This document shows, piece by piece, positions 21,280 through 34,213 of a stretch of 64,000 nucleotides of DNA. The notes under the pieces were generated by a model. The model saw only the letters and a list, made by a program, of their open reading frames with translations. It was not told the origin of the DNA and did not search any database. Within the stretch, counting starts at the first letter, position 1. The number at the start of each line of letters is the position of its first letter. The DNA is taken from positions 685,001 through 749,000 of the forward strand of contig JAZKJV010009328.1 in the NCBI GenBank assembly GCA_037367405.1, read 5' to 3'. This DNA comes from Ottelia alismoides (taxonomy: Eukaryota > Streptophyta > Magnoliopsida > Alismatales > Hydrocharitaceae). The position numbers were made by a program, and so were the translations under genes.

Positions 21280-23540
21280 AATAGTTTCTAATACATCTCA
21301 AATTTTAAATTTACCACCAGGTGGCGATTACACAATCAATGAAACTGTCAATGTTCTTACACCTCATATAGGACAAACTTTTGGATCTATTCAAGATGCA
21401 TATAAATTTTATGAGACATATGCAACAGAAATTGAATTTAATGTTAGGAAGCAAGCTCTAGGGTTGGTTAAGATAAGCTTTCTAAGGAAAGGATAATTAT
21501 CTTCAAATCCTTTGTTAGCTAGAAAGAGAGGTTTTCTAAAACTACAAACAAAACATTGATCAATAAAAATGCAAGAAGTGATGATAGCGATGATTGCATT
21601 TTTTACAAAGAGGAACGCCGCGTTGGATTATCCCGGACTGGATGCAAAGCTTTCATGTCATTTTCTTTTAGGTCCGATCTCAAGAGTTTCTAATTTTAAA
21701 CCCGGACACAATCACAATTTCATTTCTCCATCTAAATGCAGATACCTCAGACCAAATAGACATTTTTCAAAAGCCACAAAAATGCTAGTGAAGTCAATGA
21801 ATGATGTCAACGTACATGTATCAAAATAGTCAGCGTTCATAAACATGTCCAGCGGTCAAGTTGGTAGTATTGTTGGAGATATGTACAACTTAAATCGAAA
21901 AGAAAAAAACAATGTATTAGGATGGATGTTCACCTACTAATTGAGCATTTTGAAAGTTGTAAGGCCATTACTCCTGATTTTTACTATGCTTACACAAATG
22001 ATGATGATAACATGCTTACTTAGTGTATATGGATTGATAGTGCCACTATTAAGATTACAAATTATTCGGTGATACAATATCATTTGAGACAACATATAGG
22101 ACCAATGAATACAATCTTTTTTTTTGGATCTTTTTGTGGGGTTAATCATCATGGTTATACAATATTTTTTGGAAATTCATTCATGAGTAAAGAGACAACT
22201 GAGTCATTCTCGTGGTTATTTAAGAGATTTCTTGAAGTAATGAGAAAACATCCAATTTCTTTAATCACAGATGAAGACCCAACAATTTGTGCAGTTGTTA
22301 GGAATTATTTTCCTCATACTGTTCATAAATTCTGCACTTAGCATATTATGGCTAAGCATAAAAGTAAGCTTGGAAAGATTAAAGACATAAATGAAGTCCT
22401 TTCAACATTATCCGTAGTTGTATGGAAAAGTATAGCTATAAGTGAATTTGACCAAAACTGGTGCAAGATTATTGATGAATATGATTTATCATCAAACGTA
22501 TGGTTCAATGAGAAATATAGCATCAGATATAAATGGATTAGTTTATATCTTAACGATTTTTTTGGGTTGGTCAACGCAGTACACAGAGGAGTGAAATTGT
22601 GAATGCTTTCTTACAACACCACATCACCAAAAGAACTCTTTGTTGGAATTTGTGTGTAGATTTCAAAGTGTAATTCAACGTCGTAGAGAAAGAGAGATTG
22701 ACATGTATAGCATTGGTGAAGTATACACTTCAAAAATAAATTTCAAATGGAAGATGGGGGAACAGATGGTTCGTGTTTATACTAAGTTCATATTTTACAA
22801 ATTTCGGTTTGAACTGAATGAAGTAAAGGACTTGAATGTTCGAATTCAGTCGAATTCTTTGGATTACAGTCAATATTATGTGTCATATATTGGGAAACCC
22901 GAAAAAGAATTATGTGTTTGTTCGTCTATGCCAAGCGGATTTCTTTCTTGTGAATGCAAGGATATGCAATTCTTTGGATATCCATGTAGGCACATACTTG
23001 CAATATTGAAAATACAGAATATAGAGCTTCTGAATCATGAATATATATTTAAAAGGTGGACAAGGAGCATTAAAAAATCAGGAAATTATCCTATTTATGT
23101 GCAAGTTGCACATCAAGAAAGGTCGTCATAGCTGAATCTTCTTTGTTCGCATATTATTTCAACTTAAGTGGATCAGGATGCCGACATCTTCTTATTTGCT
23201 AAAGAAAAATTAAGTGATTTATGCTGCAATATTGATCTCAGGATAAGTAACAAACCTTCTTCCAGTTTTACAACCAGGAACACTTCGAATGATCCAGATC
23301 TCATTATTGAACCATGTGTTAAAGAACCAAACATTGCGAGAACGAAAGCAAGTGGACGTGGTGGTAGACCCAAGGGTGTTGGCAATCATATTAGATCTGA
23401 ATTTGAGTTGAGAAGAAATAGAGGTCGACAACGCAAATCTTGCCTCAAATACAATGTTGGGCTCGATTCCAGAAACTGTCCTAATAACAGCTTTACGATA
23501 CCTGGTAAGTTTTTAACATTCTTTATTGATTAATTTTTGG
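21280..23540 (+). pseudogene. FAR1-type MULE transposase (multiply interrupted)
   Basis: This is the remnant of a Mutator-like transposase of the FAR1/FHY3 class. The FAR1 DNA-binding domain comes first (GDYTINETVNVLTPHI, DAYKFYETYA, then GHNHNFISPSKCRYLRPNRH near 21,705-21,760). The DDE-like core follows at 22,069-22,341 (FFGSFCGVNHHGYTIFFGN, ESFSWLFKRFLEVM, ITDEDPTICAVV), then a SWIM zinc finger at about 22,945-23,005 (CECKDMQFFGYPCRHILAIL). The basic tail is GRGGRPKG with a CCHC-like end (23,168-23,533). At least five stops or frame changes break it. Coding extends upstream to the LTR end at 21,280. It faces the Ulp1-like gene, as expected in a two-gene MULE. Confidence 0.85.
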
Positions 23541-24239
23541 TATCAGTTCATTGATATTTTTTCTCACTTATGAAGGCAATGACGATCCGACATCAGCATT
23601 AATATCTGAGATACTTTTCACGTAAGTTTTTATGTTTTTTTTCTTTTCATGTAAGATTTTGTACCTTATATAATTCAGTTAAATGTTGCTTTTTATATTC
23701 CTATTAATATCCAAATTTTATGTAGGTTTGCATCTTATGGAAAGCTTTGCGGTGTCATTGGAGCTTGCTCGTTTATCTATTTTTCTGTCCTTGCCTTTGA
23801 TATTATATGTATTTTTTGTTGCTAGTTATACTTTGTTCAATTATTATAGATTACAAATACTGTGTAATTTTTATTGGTTAAGTTAAGAACTTTGCTATTG
23901 TGAACTCGTAACATATAAGAAGATGCTTGTTGTAATGTGAATGTTTAACGTACAATATGAACTTTCAGTCTTATAAGTTCAGTCACTTTTTTTGAATCTA
24001 TGTGTCATTCTTTTTATTACTTCCTTAATGATTCGGTTTTTTGAATATGTAACGTACAAGAAGCCCTTTAAAGTGTTTATTAGGGCTTTGTTTTAATTAT
24101 ACATACATTTCGTTAACATATATGCAATTTATCATAACACCAATCATTACACGTACAACCTATATCAACATACAAGATGAACTTTCATCGATTGAGTAAT
24201 GTGAATGCGTAAAGTACAGTAAGATCGTTCAGTGAAACA
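23541..24239. other. Non-coding DNA downstream of the transposase pseudogene
   Basis: AT-rich. It contains a few possible small 3' exons (GCAATGACGATCC at 23,576, after an intron-like stretch) but no recognisable protein. CGTACAAGAAG phrases begin near 24,050 and continue into the next array. Confidence 0.5.
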
Positions 24240-25560
24240 TTACAATTATCTTAATAACCTAGATATGCAGTAATTTAAACATCTTTACAATATTTTACAA
24301 CTATATGAAATATTTTACAAAATATAGAAACATTTCGATACTACATTTTTAAATATTGCGTAACAACAATCCAACACATATAGCCTATATTAAAATACAA
24401 GAAGACCTCTCAGCGTATTTGCAATGTGAATCATTAACGTACAAGAAGACCTTTCTTTGTCATATTAAATTTATTTTTCTATCATAGCTATGTATTTTAC
24501 AATTCTATGCAATAGTTTACTCTTTGTAGCAATATTTTATAACTTTACAAAATTTTACTAAATATACAGATATGCCGACATTACATCCCATAAAGTTTTC
24601 GTTAACAACAATCTTTAACCATACAACCTATATTAACATTCAAGAATACCTTTCAGCGATTTGCTAATATGAATCCTTATTGTACAAGATCTAGGTAATA
24701 TGAATTCTTATTGTATATTAAGTGTCATAGTACTTTTATTTTAAAGTCGAGCTATAAAGATGACACATCTATGCAATATTTTACACATATACAATAGTTT
24801 ACATATCTTTGTAATGATTTACATATTTATGCAATATTTTAATTCTCTTTACAATCTCTTACATCACATACATACATTTTCGACCATCAAAAAGCATAGT
24901 TTGTATGCTTGTCAAATATATAAATATTCAGTACCACATAAAAAGCATTTAAATTTGTTTAAGAAAATACAGGCCTTTGGCATAACTATAACTTAGAATG
25001 ATCATGCACTTCAAAGTAAGTGTTTTGTTTTAAAGAAGAAGTTTTAAACAGAAATTCTAGTAACAAACATGTTTAAGTCCTTACAATGTGAATCATTAAC
25101 GTACAAGAAGACCTTTTATTGTCATATTACATTTATTTTACTATCATAGATTTACAGTTTACAATTATATACAATAATTTACACTTTGTAGCAATATTTT
25201 ACAACTATAGACAATATTTTACCAATTATACATATATGTAGACATTACATCTGTTAAAGTTTTCGTTAACAACAATCTTTACCCATACAACCTATATTAA
25301 CATTCAAGAATACCTTTCAACGCTTTGGTAATATGAATCCTTATTGCACAAGATATAGGTAATATGAATTCTTATTGTATTTTAAGTATCATATTACTTT
25401 TATTTTAAAGTCAAGTTATACGTTTTACATATGTAGGCAATATTTTACACATCTATGCAATAATTTACATATCTGTGTAATGATTTACACATTTATGCAA
25501 TATTTTAAAACTCTTTAAAACCTTTTACATCACATACATACATTTTCAACCATCAAAATA
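24240..25560 (+). repeat. Central TTTTACAA array with a ~666-bp tandem duplication
   Basis: Dense ATTTTACAA, TTTACA and CAATATTTTACA motifs. Two long units are tandem copies: about 24,400-25,075 and 25,076-25,745. AATGTGAATCATTAACGTAC occurs in both, and CATAACTATAA followed by ATCATGCACTTCAAAGTAAG occurs at about 24,980 and 25,646, a spacing of about 666. The array separates the convergent ends of the transposase and Ulp1-like genes. Confidence 0.75.
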
Positions 25561-25859
25561 CATACTTTGTCTGTCTGTCAAACATGTAAACGTTAAGGAC
25601 CACATCCAAAGCTTTTAAATTTGTTTAAGAAAATGGGGGCCATTGACATAACTATAAGATAGGATAATCATGCACTTCAAAGTAAGTATTTTGGTTTAAA
25701 GAATGTTGAAACAGATATTCTAGTAACATAACATGTTTAAGTCCTTGCAACAATAGATAGATCCAATTTAAAATGCAGAAAAGCTAATGTGAGTTTATAT
25801 TCTGTCCGTCATGTTTCATCACTGTGTCGTTGAGTTCTCAATGTCACCGCATGTTAACA

Positions 25860-28858
25860 ATGGTGAAGCTATTTCAGCTCTAAATCTGTCAATGTCTTTG
25901 TAATTGAAATCCAACGCCCTCCCTTTACACAGGTACTCCATCATTTTCATGATGTAGACACCACAGTCAAGACTTTGCGATGGTTACTGCAGGTAATCTG
26001 TCACATATATGATTTCCCATCCTGTACGGCATTCGTCTGGCAAGTTGTGCATGAAATACTCAGAAATCCAGACATGTTGAAATGTAATTCAAACATAAAA
26101 AATATAACCATTGAAATAAATTATTTAATAAAATATAAAAGTTTGTTTATCTCATACCCATTTCAATATATCCTTCTTATGGAATCTTGTTCCTTTCATA
26201 GAATTGTATGAAACGAACTTTCTTGTCGTAAAATCAGTTACAAGAAGATGCCAATAGTTTCTTGTATGAATAACTGTGAAAATCTTCTCCAGCTCCGGTA
26301 TATGTATTCCTTCTTCATATAGTTCTTCGAGTTTATCAAATTCGTGTTCGGTAGCATTAACCACAGGATTGACAAAATATTGTTAAAAATATAATTATGG
26401 ATAACATATTACGATACTTAATGTCGTGTTTTTTAAAATCAATATAAGTTTATAGAAACTCATCATTTGGAATATTGGTGTGAAGAGATACGGAACATGA
26501 TCATTTTTGGAGCAGTATTTACATGTCAGCATGTCCATAAATATGTCTATTATCTGTAATGTCAAAAACTCCGATTCGTAAATAAATTTAAAAAAGTAAT
26601 TAATATACATGTATGTACCGAATCTTCAGTCATTCTAGAGTAAAGTACGTTGCATTCAATCTGAACGAAGTATTTTTCAATAATATTTTCCTTTTACAGT
26701 TAAAATTATTTAACTTAAACTGTAGAAATTAGATAAAAATTCTTACTTATCGGTAGGATCTCATAGAAATTCTTGAACTATTTTCTTCGTTTGTTCCGAT
26801 ATTCTCTCGTAACCAATGAAATCAGTCACGAGATCGCATAGGTACTGATTTTCATTCAATCAAATCAATGTTAGAAACAATTACTATTATAAACATACAG
26901 AATCTCGAAAGCTTTTTGTGCCATAGTAAAAATCAATATTCTATTTATCATGCATACAATGAATATAAAATAGGGTAAATTACATAAAAGGGACTGATCT
27001 TTACGTTGAATCCCAAATTAGGGACTGATTTTTAGTTTGTAACAAATAAGGGACTAAAGTTTTACTTATCATTCCAGTCCCCAATGCCATTAATGGACAG
27101 CTTTATTTATGGTTTCACTAGACAAAATTACCCCTGATGGTTTACCTTTTTAATTTCCCCCAATTCGAGCCTCAAACAAACATGCCAAATCATGACGACG
27201 GCTCCGCCTCTGCCTCCCCCTATATGATGGTTGTTCAAACTTCGTCGGCTCCAGACCACGACGGAGACAAGGAATGCGGGGTTGTAGCGGAGGAGGCGAA
27301 TGGTCGGGCGGAGGAGGGAGGGGTGGACAGAGGGGGAATAGAGGGAGTCGAAGAAGGATGGAGCGGAGTCGAGGAAGATGAGATGGAAAGCAACAACCTC
27401 AGCGACATGAAGGGCGACGGTGGGGGCAGCAAAGTGGGAGGATTCGAGATGGCGGTGATGGTGGTTGTGGTGGTGGTGGGAGAGGGATTTATCGAGGGAT
27501 TGGAGTTGGTCGAGGAGGAAGTGGAGGGTGTTGAGGCGGACGTAGAGCTGTTGGGTGTCGCAGTTCGTGGAGGGGCGGGGGTGCTAGTTGGGAGGGGGGT
27601 TCCCGATGGAGGGCAAGTGCTGGGGCTGGGGAGGTCGGCGAGCATGGACCGACAGTGGTTGGCCGCCTTCAGCCACATGCGACGGAAAACGCCGGCAAGC
27701 TGTGTTGTGGTCTGGAGCCGGCGAAGGTCGGAGCAGCCGTCGTACAGGGAGGCAGAGCATCCGTCTTGGTTTGGTTTGTTTGTTTGAGGCTTGAATCGGA
27801 GGTGTTAGGGGTAATTTCGTCCAGTGAAATAATGCATTGAGCCATCCATTAACAGCATTGGGGACTGGAACGATAAGTAAAACTTTACTCCCTTATTTGT
27901 TACAAACTAAAAATCAGTCCCTAATTTGGGATTCAACGTAAAGATCAGTCCCTTTTATGTAATTTACCCTATAAAATAAGTTGTAATATATTTTTTGGCT
28001 TACCTCACTTGTTGTATCATCCACGGGTGATTCCTTTCTCTCTTCTGCACAAAGATTGTAATATTCGAGCGTAGCTTTTGCTTCTTGCTCCTCATTGCCT
28101 TGCTTCATAGATTCTTATAAAGCTTTTTTGGCTTCTCTTCTCTCTTTCAATCTTTTAATTATAGAACTTTGCTGCACTGTGACTTTATCTTTTTTTTCCT
28201 TTTCCTTGTTGCAGTTTCTGTTTGCACATTTTCTGGATGTGCATTGTCATCAATATTCAAATCAAATGAAGAGATGTCAATGTTCATAGCTGATCCTTTA
28301 TTACTTGTATCTTGGGATTTCTCGATTGTATGTTCATCACAGATATCTGAAATTAAATTTTCAAGCCTTTCACCAAGATCTGAGTCATTATGTTCTAAAA
28401 ATCCTTCTTTCATATCAGCTACCTTGCAAGTCAGTGCATACATGTCTCCATGATGGTTATCAATGTTAGCTTCAACAACACTTTCATTTTTTTTCTAATG
28501 TATCTACTGCTTGGAAATCATTTTTTCAATAATTATGTTCTCACGAACATGAAATGTTTTTAGTTTTTCATACAGCGCCAGATTCTCATATTTCAATTTA
28601 TCAATCTCATCCCTTCAATTCAGAAGTCTTTCTTATGTGTTCTGCAGCCTTTTTTCTATACGTTTCACTCATATCTTTAATTTTTTCCTTCAGCTCCTCT
28701 ATCTCAAAGGCAAATTCTTCACACATACATTTTTTTGTTGTTTATTTGTTACGACGTCTCGAGGTGGAATACTAACAACAGATTTTTTGAAACACAATTC
28801 ATCTATCTTTTGCCTTCCTTCCTTATCGACATATCTTGTGGTATTGGGATGGGGTTCA
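25860..28858 (-). pseudogene. Ulp1-like cysteine protease, C-terminal exons
   Basis: The MULE-borne gene encodes a C48 (Ulp1/SENP-like) peptidase. Reading on -, a charged linker comes first (28,443-28,159, with RKRKKKIKSQ; 28,108-27,990, ending SPVDDTTSEV). After the nested element come CDLVTDFIGYERISEQTKK (near 26,830-26,780) and EFLTLQIIDIFMDMLTCKYC (about 26,580). The catalytic core HTRNYWHLLVTDFTTRKF follows (His codon 26,248-26,250, Asp 26,233-26,235), then SLDCGVYIMKMMEYL (Cys codon 25,963-25,965). The triad is therefore preserved although frames are broken, for example a stop just before PSQSLDCG. In known families Ulp1 removes SUMO-like modifiers; the role in MULEs is unknown. Intron boundaries are not resolved. 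Confidence 0.82.
26973..27969. mobile_element. Pack-MULE-like element 1 (997 bp, perfect 9-bp TSD)
   Basis: The termini are near-perfect inverted repeats of at least 125 bp starting GGGTAAATTACATAAAAGGG. They are flanked by identical 9-bp duplications TATAAAATA (26,964-26,972 and 27,970-27,978), the size typical of Mutator-like elements. The similarity weakens but continues to about 200 bp (CCTCAAACAAAC on both sides). The interior (27,190-27,780) is GC-rich and unlike its surroundings. It reads open on both strands, the - strand ORF (27,678-27,235) being Ser/Thr/Pro-rich. It may hold captured host sequence, but the donor is not recognised. It sits in an intron or gap of the Ulp1-like gene. 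Confidence 0.93.
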
Positions 28859-31787
28859 TGATGAATCCGTGATTCATCGCCTTTATTCTTTCAGTTTGCC
28901 TAAAATCCTTCGTAAAATACATGTAAATAATCACTAATTCCATCTAATTAACATTCTTACCACAAATATTAATATTATATATTTAACACTTATTTTCACC
29001 AAAATAAAAGAATGAAGAGAAAAAGGAAAATAAAAATAGAAGAATGTATATGTAATTTACAGACTGATCCTAACCCCGAGACCACGTCAATATTGACCGG
29101 GTCCACAAAAGAAATTACTAGGGGGAGATAAGGATCCTAATTTGTAAAGATATTCAAGAAAATAAAGATCAAAAATATAAATTACTCATTTTCACCATGT
29201 AAATACTTCACCTATTTTATTTATCATCAAAACCCTCTCAAATCAAAACACTTCATTTAGAAAAATTGTTCACAAAAATATATATTATTTTATAAAAATA
29301 TCAGAAAAATATTTCGCAATAGAATAAAATAACCGTAATGAACCGGAAAAGTCGTAAAAGCTGACTTCTGATGTTCATAACTATTTAAAGAAAACTTCAA
29401 ATTGATCAAATTCACCTTTAAAATTTGTTTTATACATAATACTATTTATTAAAATTATTAGAAAAATATTTGGATGAAACCAGTGAGTTTCAGCTTTTTT
29501 GGACACGTTATCTATATGTACTATATGTAAAAACTTCTCGAATTTTTTATTAAATAATCGTAAATCCGATTAACTTAATTCGTTTTTCTAAAATCATCTA
29601 AAGTTGTATATAGAAATATAAAAATAAAAGTAACTTAAAATACCAACAAAATCTGGAGGCCCGAAGCCGTTACTTTTTTCGTTCGGGACTCATAACTCGG
29701 TCGTATGAACTCCGAATTGAGGAAACTGGGTTGTTGAAATTATATTTTTTAATTATCTACAAAATGACATTAGTTTCGCTAAAATCGGAGTTAATACGAA
29801 AAATGCGATTTTTCGAGTCTGTATTGGTATATTGTACAATAAACCGTAACTTATATTATTATTTAATACATTAATCCTTTATATTTATTTAAAAAATAAT
29901 AATAATACTTTATTTATTTAAATTAATTAATTAATTAATTAATTAATTACAATTTATACCTACATTACTCATTTATTTAATTAAATATATTATATATTCA
30001 TATGTGGTATATAATTCTTTTTTCCCATCCCTATTTTGTCTAATTCAATTAATTTATTTCTCCTTCCCTCCGCCACGTGGCAACATCTAGTTGGCTATCC
30101 CTTTTTTTCCTCTCTCTTTTTCCTTTCTTCTACAACGCCTCTTCTTCCTCCTTCAACCCAAAACCATATACCCATCTCTTCCTTCTCCTCCTCTCTGTCC
30201 TCCATCCTAACCGCCCAACGGTGGTCGTTGGCCGGCCGTTCTTCCAACCGCAACACTCCCATCACCCCTCCCGGTGACCGTATCCCTCTCCACCTATATA
30301 TAGCCGACCCTCCCCCTCCGAGCTCACCATCCGCCATTATTATCTTCTTCCTCCACCGAGCTTTATGAGAGTGTCCGTGACAGGGACGCGCTCCGCTGCA
30401 TTGAGTGAAGAGCAAGAGGAGAAGCGGCGAGATCGACGCCGGTGTCGAGCCCCGCCCCACTGCGCGTAGCCTCCTCGACGTCGAGAGTAATAAGCAACGA
30501 CTATCAAGCTCGTGGAAGCTTGATTTTCCGGTGACACCATCTGCACTTCCGACTCTATTCCAGGTTAGCCTTCTCGTCTCCACCTTCCTTCTTCCCTTCT
30601 CTCCTCGCCTTCTCTCTTCTCCTCAACCCCTCCGATTTCTCTGCTTCGTTATCCCCCTATCTCTGTTTGCACTATTTCACACCTAATCCATTTCATTTCA
30701 ACTATCTTCATTTCTCCACTTGTCTTCACAAACCGTTTCCGCTCCTTTTCCATCACCCCCGTGGGAGCATTCGTTCAGTCATTATCCATTGTTCTGCATT
30801 TAACACTCCCGTCGAGGTACCCTCGAGCCGAGGTTATTTGCAGGATGATTCATCAGATTTATTGATTTGAAGAGAGACGCTACACCGGCAATTGAGGTTA
30901 CATCGAGAGGCCTCTTCAAAAATTTGATTATGACCGGAGCAGCCGACATGGAGTCAGAATGAGAGCTTCGTCCTGATCAACCTCACGAGATCTGTAGTCG
31001 TGAGAACGACCGCCATAGTATTTCATTGACCTACAAGTAATCAGATCCGAATCCCTCAACGGCAGTTGTAGCTTTGAGAAATTTCACCTCCGTCAAGCAG
31101 CGAAACCGAGCATCTTCTCTTCACCGATCAATAACCGGAATCGCCGCGCCACCGCCTGGAGTGATAGCGCTGAAGATCTCTGCCCACGTCGTCGATATTC
31201 GAAGGAAAACACAGCATCGTTGCTCGCAACTCAATTAAAACAACCTCTACCGATTTAATCATCCGAACTCCGTCTTCGTCGTCAATCACACATCTGACGG
31301 AAGCATAACGCGCCACGCATCAGTCGTAGCGCAGCAACAACAGAACCCGATCGATCGGGTTTGATCGCGAGTGCGTGGCAACGATAGGAGTCAGAATAAG
31401 CCGATTATTACCCCACCGCTTAATTTCAGTAAGTGGCGATAACGGGTATATCACGTTTATGTGAAAATTACACGACGGTTCATAAGGTTTTAACCAATTA
31501 CAAGTGGAAACCTTTCAAGTAACTAAAACGTGAAGCAAGAGTTTTGCTTTAGGAACTTTTGCATGAAAATCCTTCTACTTACCACTAATTACGCAAACAC
31601 CCCATATTTTCATATTCATTACACCTATACCTTTATACAATATTCATAACACTATACATACCATCTAAATAATAAATAATTTACAAAATAAAAAAATATA
31701 ATAAAAAAACATAGTACTACACTATATACATCATTAAATAAAGTTTTGAAAATACAAAAATAAAAATACTTTTTAGCATTAAATAAT

Positions 31788-33177
31788 GGGATATTTACAC
31801 CCATAACTCTGAGTAATATGGTAATTACCCCAGGAACCCTCGATAAACACGAATTACACCAAAAACCCCGAATAATGGTTAACCTTTACATGGCATAACC
31901 CTGTGTCAACTTCCGTCTTATTTCTCCGTTAACTCTAATGGAAAATGCCAATATTGTCCTTCCAAACCCATTATATTTACAACAAGATGCCATCCATCAA
32001 AACTGTAACGGGAAAAGTCTATTTTACCCTTCCAACTCCATCATATTTACAACATGATGCCATTCATGAAACAAAATAACCCCCTCCCCGTTCGTTCGTC
32101 TTCAGAGCCTCCGATCCGAGCTCCCCCACCTCCGCCCGAGAGTTCCCCTCTCCTCCCGCCGGTCGCCCGCAAGCTCGAGCACTCCTTTCCAGTGCGCCTG
32201 CGCCCAGCTCGAGATCTGACCGCCCGAGCCGCAAGCTCCAGACCCCCCTCGTCTGGGGGGACCCATCCCCCTCGCTCGCGCCCAAGCCCCAGGTCGCCCC
32301 CTTCCCCTCCGGCACCGCCCAGGTCGCCTCCTCGCCTGGGAACCCATCCCCCTTGCCCGCGCCCAAGCCCCAAGTCGCCCCCCCTATCCCTCTGGCGCCG
32401 CCAAGGTCGCCCGCGCCCCCCCTTCCCCTCCGGCACCACCCATGTCGCCCGCGCCCCGCTTGGGAACCCATCCCCTTCGCCCAAGCCCCAGGTCACCCCC
32501 TTCCCCTCTGGCGCCGCCCAGGTCGCCCCCTTCCCCTCCGGCACCGCCCAGATCGCATGCGCTCTTGCCTCGCCTGGGAACCCATCCCCCTCACCCGCGC
32601 CCAAGCCCCAAGTCGCCCCCTCCTCCTTCCCCCAAGCCCCAGGTCGCTCGCGCCCCTCCTTCCCCTCCGGCACCGCCCAAGTCGCCCGCGCCCCCCTTCC
32701 CCTCAGGCGCCGCCCAGATCGCCCGCGCACCCCCCCCCCCTCCCCTCCGACGCCGCTCAGGTCGCCCGCGCCTCGCCTGGGAACCCACCCGCTCGCCCGC
32801 GCCCAAGCCCCAGGTCGCCCCCCTTCCCCTCCGACGCCGCCCAGGTCGCCTGCGCTCTGCCTCTCCTAGGAACCCATCCCCCTCGCCCGCGCCGCCCCCA
32901 GGTCGCTCGCCTGGAACCCCTCCCACCTGTAATTTCCTATTCCAGGTCAAGTCCACCTCCTCTTTCTTTTCTTTTTTTATTTTCGATTAATCTCAACCGT
33001 TAAATCAACAGATAGGTTAGATTAACTCAGCCATATGGTTGAGTTAATGAAGTTAACTAACGGAGGGTTATGGGAGTAAAACAGAGCAATTATTCGGGGT
33101 TTTAGGTGTAATTCGTGTTTATCGAGGGTTCCTGGGGTAATTACCATATTACTCAGGGTTATGGGTGTAAATATCCC
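31788..33177. mobile_element. Pack-MULE-like element 2 (1,390 bp, perfect 9-bp TSD) nested in the solo LTR
   Basis: Terminal inverted repeats of about 91 bp (31,788-31,878 and 33,087-33,177) differ at only a few positions and start GGGATATTTACACCCATAAC. The duplication TTAAATAAT flanks them (31,779-31,787 and 33,178-33,186). The interior is extremely GC-rich with a variable minisatellite. An internal pair of near copies (TTCCAAACCCATTATATTTAC at about 31,961 and TTCCAACTCCATCATATTTAC at about 32,031) precedes it. No transposase is encoded. Confidence 0.94.
32255..32930. repeat. GC-rich minisatellite inside Pack-MULE 2
   Basis: Phrases such as CCCAAGCCCCAGGTCGCCC, CCTTCCCCTCCGGCACCGCC and GGGAACCCATCCCC recur at irregular spacing (the last at about 32,338, 32,463, 32,576, 32,780 and 32,869). 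The composition keeps several frames open on both strands, giving proline/arginine-rich or glycine-rich translations that are not evidence of a gene. Confidence 0.85.
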
Positions 33178-34017
33178 TTAAATAATTCTATAAAACACAA
33201 AACAAAATAACAAACTTTACAACCACATAAAAAATATAAAAATGCCTATTATAATCCTATAAAAAGTACCTTTACTATATTTTACTTTTTTGCACAAAAA
33301 ACCCAAAACAAAATAAAAATTAAATAACAAAACCTATAAAAAATATAAAACACATAAAACTTGCAAAATTTATAACTAACTCAATAAAAATCCCCTAAAA
33401 CGCATCATATATAGTTTTAAAGGGAATTTCATCTACTTTATACAGAAAATGCAATAAAAATATTTCCACATTATCTTCACCTTTAAAAATTCAAAATACG
33501 TCCCTGTTTTCAATAAAAACAAAATACATTTTTCATATTAAAAATACAACAACATATATAAAACATCTTAAAAGCTTTCTAAAATCCATAAAAACTTAAA
33601 AACAAATTACAAACATAAAACTAACAAAATAAAAACCAAATAAAAATTTCAAAACATTTTCCAAAATAATAAAAATCATAAAATACTTAAAAAATCATAA
33701 AAACATTATAAAATTCATTATAATTCAAATAAAAATTCAGAAAATTTCTTAAAATAAAATAAAAATTAGGAATCGTTTAACCTTAGCTCGTCTATAGTTT
33801 TTCTCTAGTTTAACTACAGTTTACCTCCCTGAGTTCAACACTCTCGTACTTTCACTATACGTCGAAGTTTAGGAGTATAAATAAAATAAAGAAGATTAAG
33901 TAATCTTTAATTTTTTTTGACAAAACCCATTCGGTCGATACAACGACCACAACTTTTTCTCTCAGGTTCTTTTACAGGTTCCGAAGAAGTAGGCCGGGTG
34001 GCGTGTTTTTCAGTTCA

Positions 34018-34213
34018 TTAGCGCAATCTGTGGTCTCCTCATTGTAAAACCACACATGGTAAATTTCTCAAATGGAAAAACATATTCGTCTGCTCCTATC
34101 TTAACTAGTTCATTCTTTTGTAGTTGCAAAGCAAGCAATATCTACATAAAGAAAAGGACATACTCTTTAAACTATTGAAATTATTAAACATATAGTCTAT
34201 CATATTTCATATT
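34018..34213 (-). other. Short AT-rich stretch of the Ulp1-like gene between two insertions
   Basis: This is the part of the split MULE between the solo LTR and foldback copy 4. It starts with the second copy of the LTR target duplication (34,013-34,017). No coding motif is clear. Confidence 0.4.

Larger units (their letters stand above)
28859..34012 (+). mobile_element. Athila-type solo LTR with perfect TSD, interrupting the Ulp1-like gene
   Basis: It begins TGATGAATCCGTGATTCATC, the same palindromic start as the LTRs of A and B, and ends GTGTTTTTCA. The 5-bp duplication GTTCA flanks it (28,854-28,858 and 34,013-34,017). Shared internal marks include CCCCGAGACC...GGGGGAGATAAGGATCCT against B's LTR (42,890-42,955), a TATA box CCTATATATAG at 30,293-30,303, a GC-rich middle (30,060-31,430), an AT-rich tail and CCTCCCTGAGTTCAACACT near the end. 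Without the nested MULE and its TSD copy it is about 3.76 kb. No internal region is present. Confidence 0.92.

Noticed and set aside
27137..27787. Glycine/valine/glutamate-rich + strand ORF of 216 codons.
   Set aside because: It is the antisense of a Ser/Thr/Pro-rich frame inside Pack-MULE 1; neither frame is supported as a gene.
32047..33003. Overlapping Pro/Arg-rich and Gly-rich ORFs up to 271 codons.
   Set aside because: Both strands and several frames are open because of the GC-rich minisatellite inside Pack-MULE 2; there is no domain and no codon signal.
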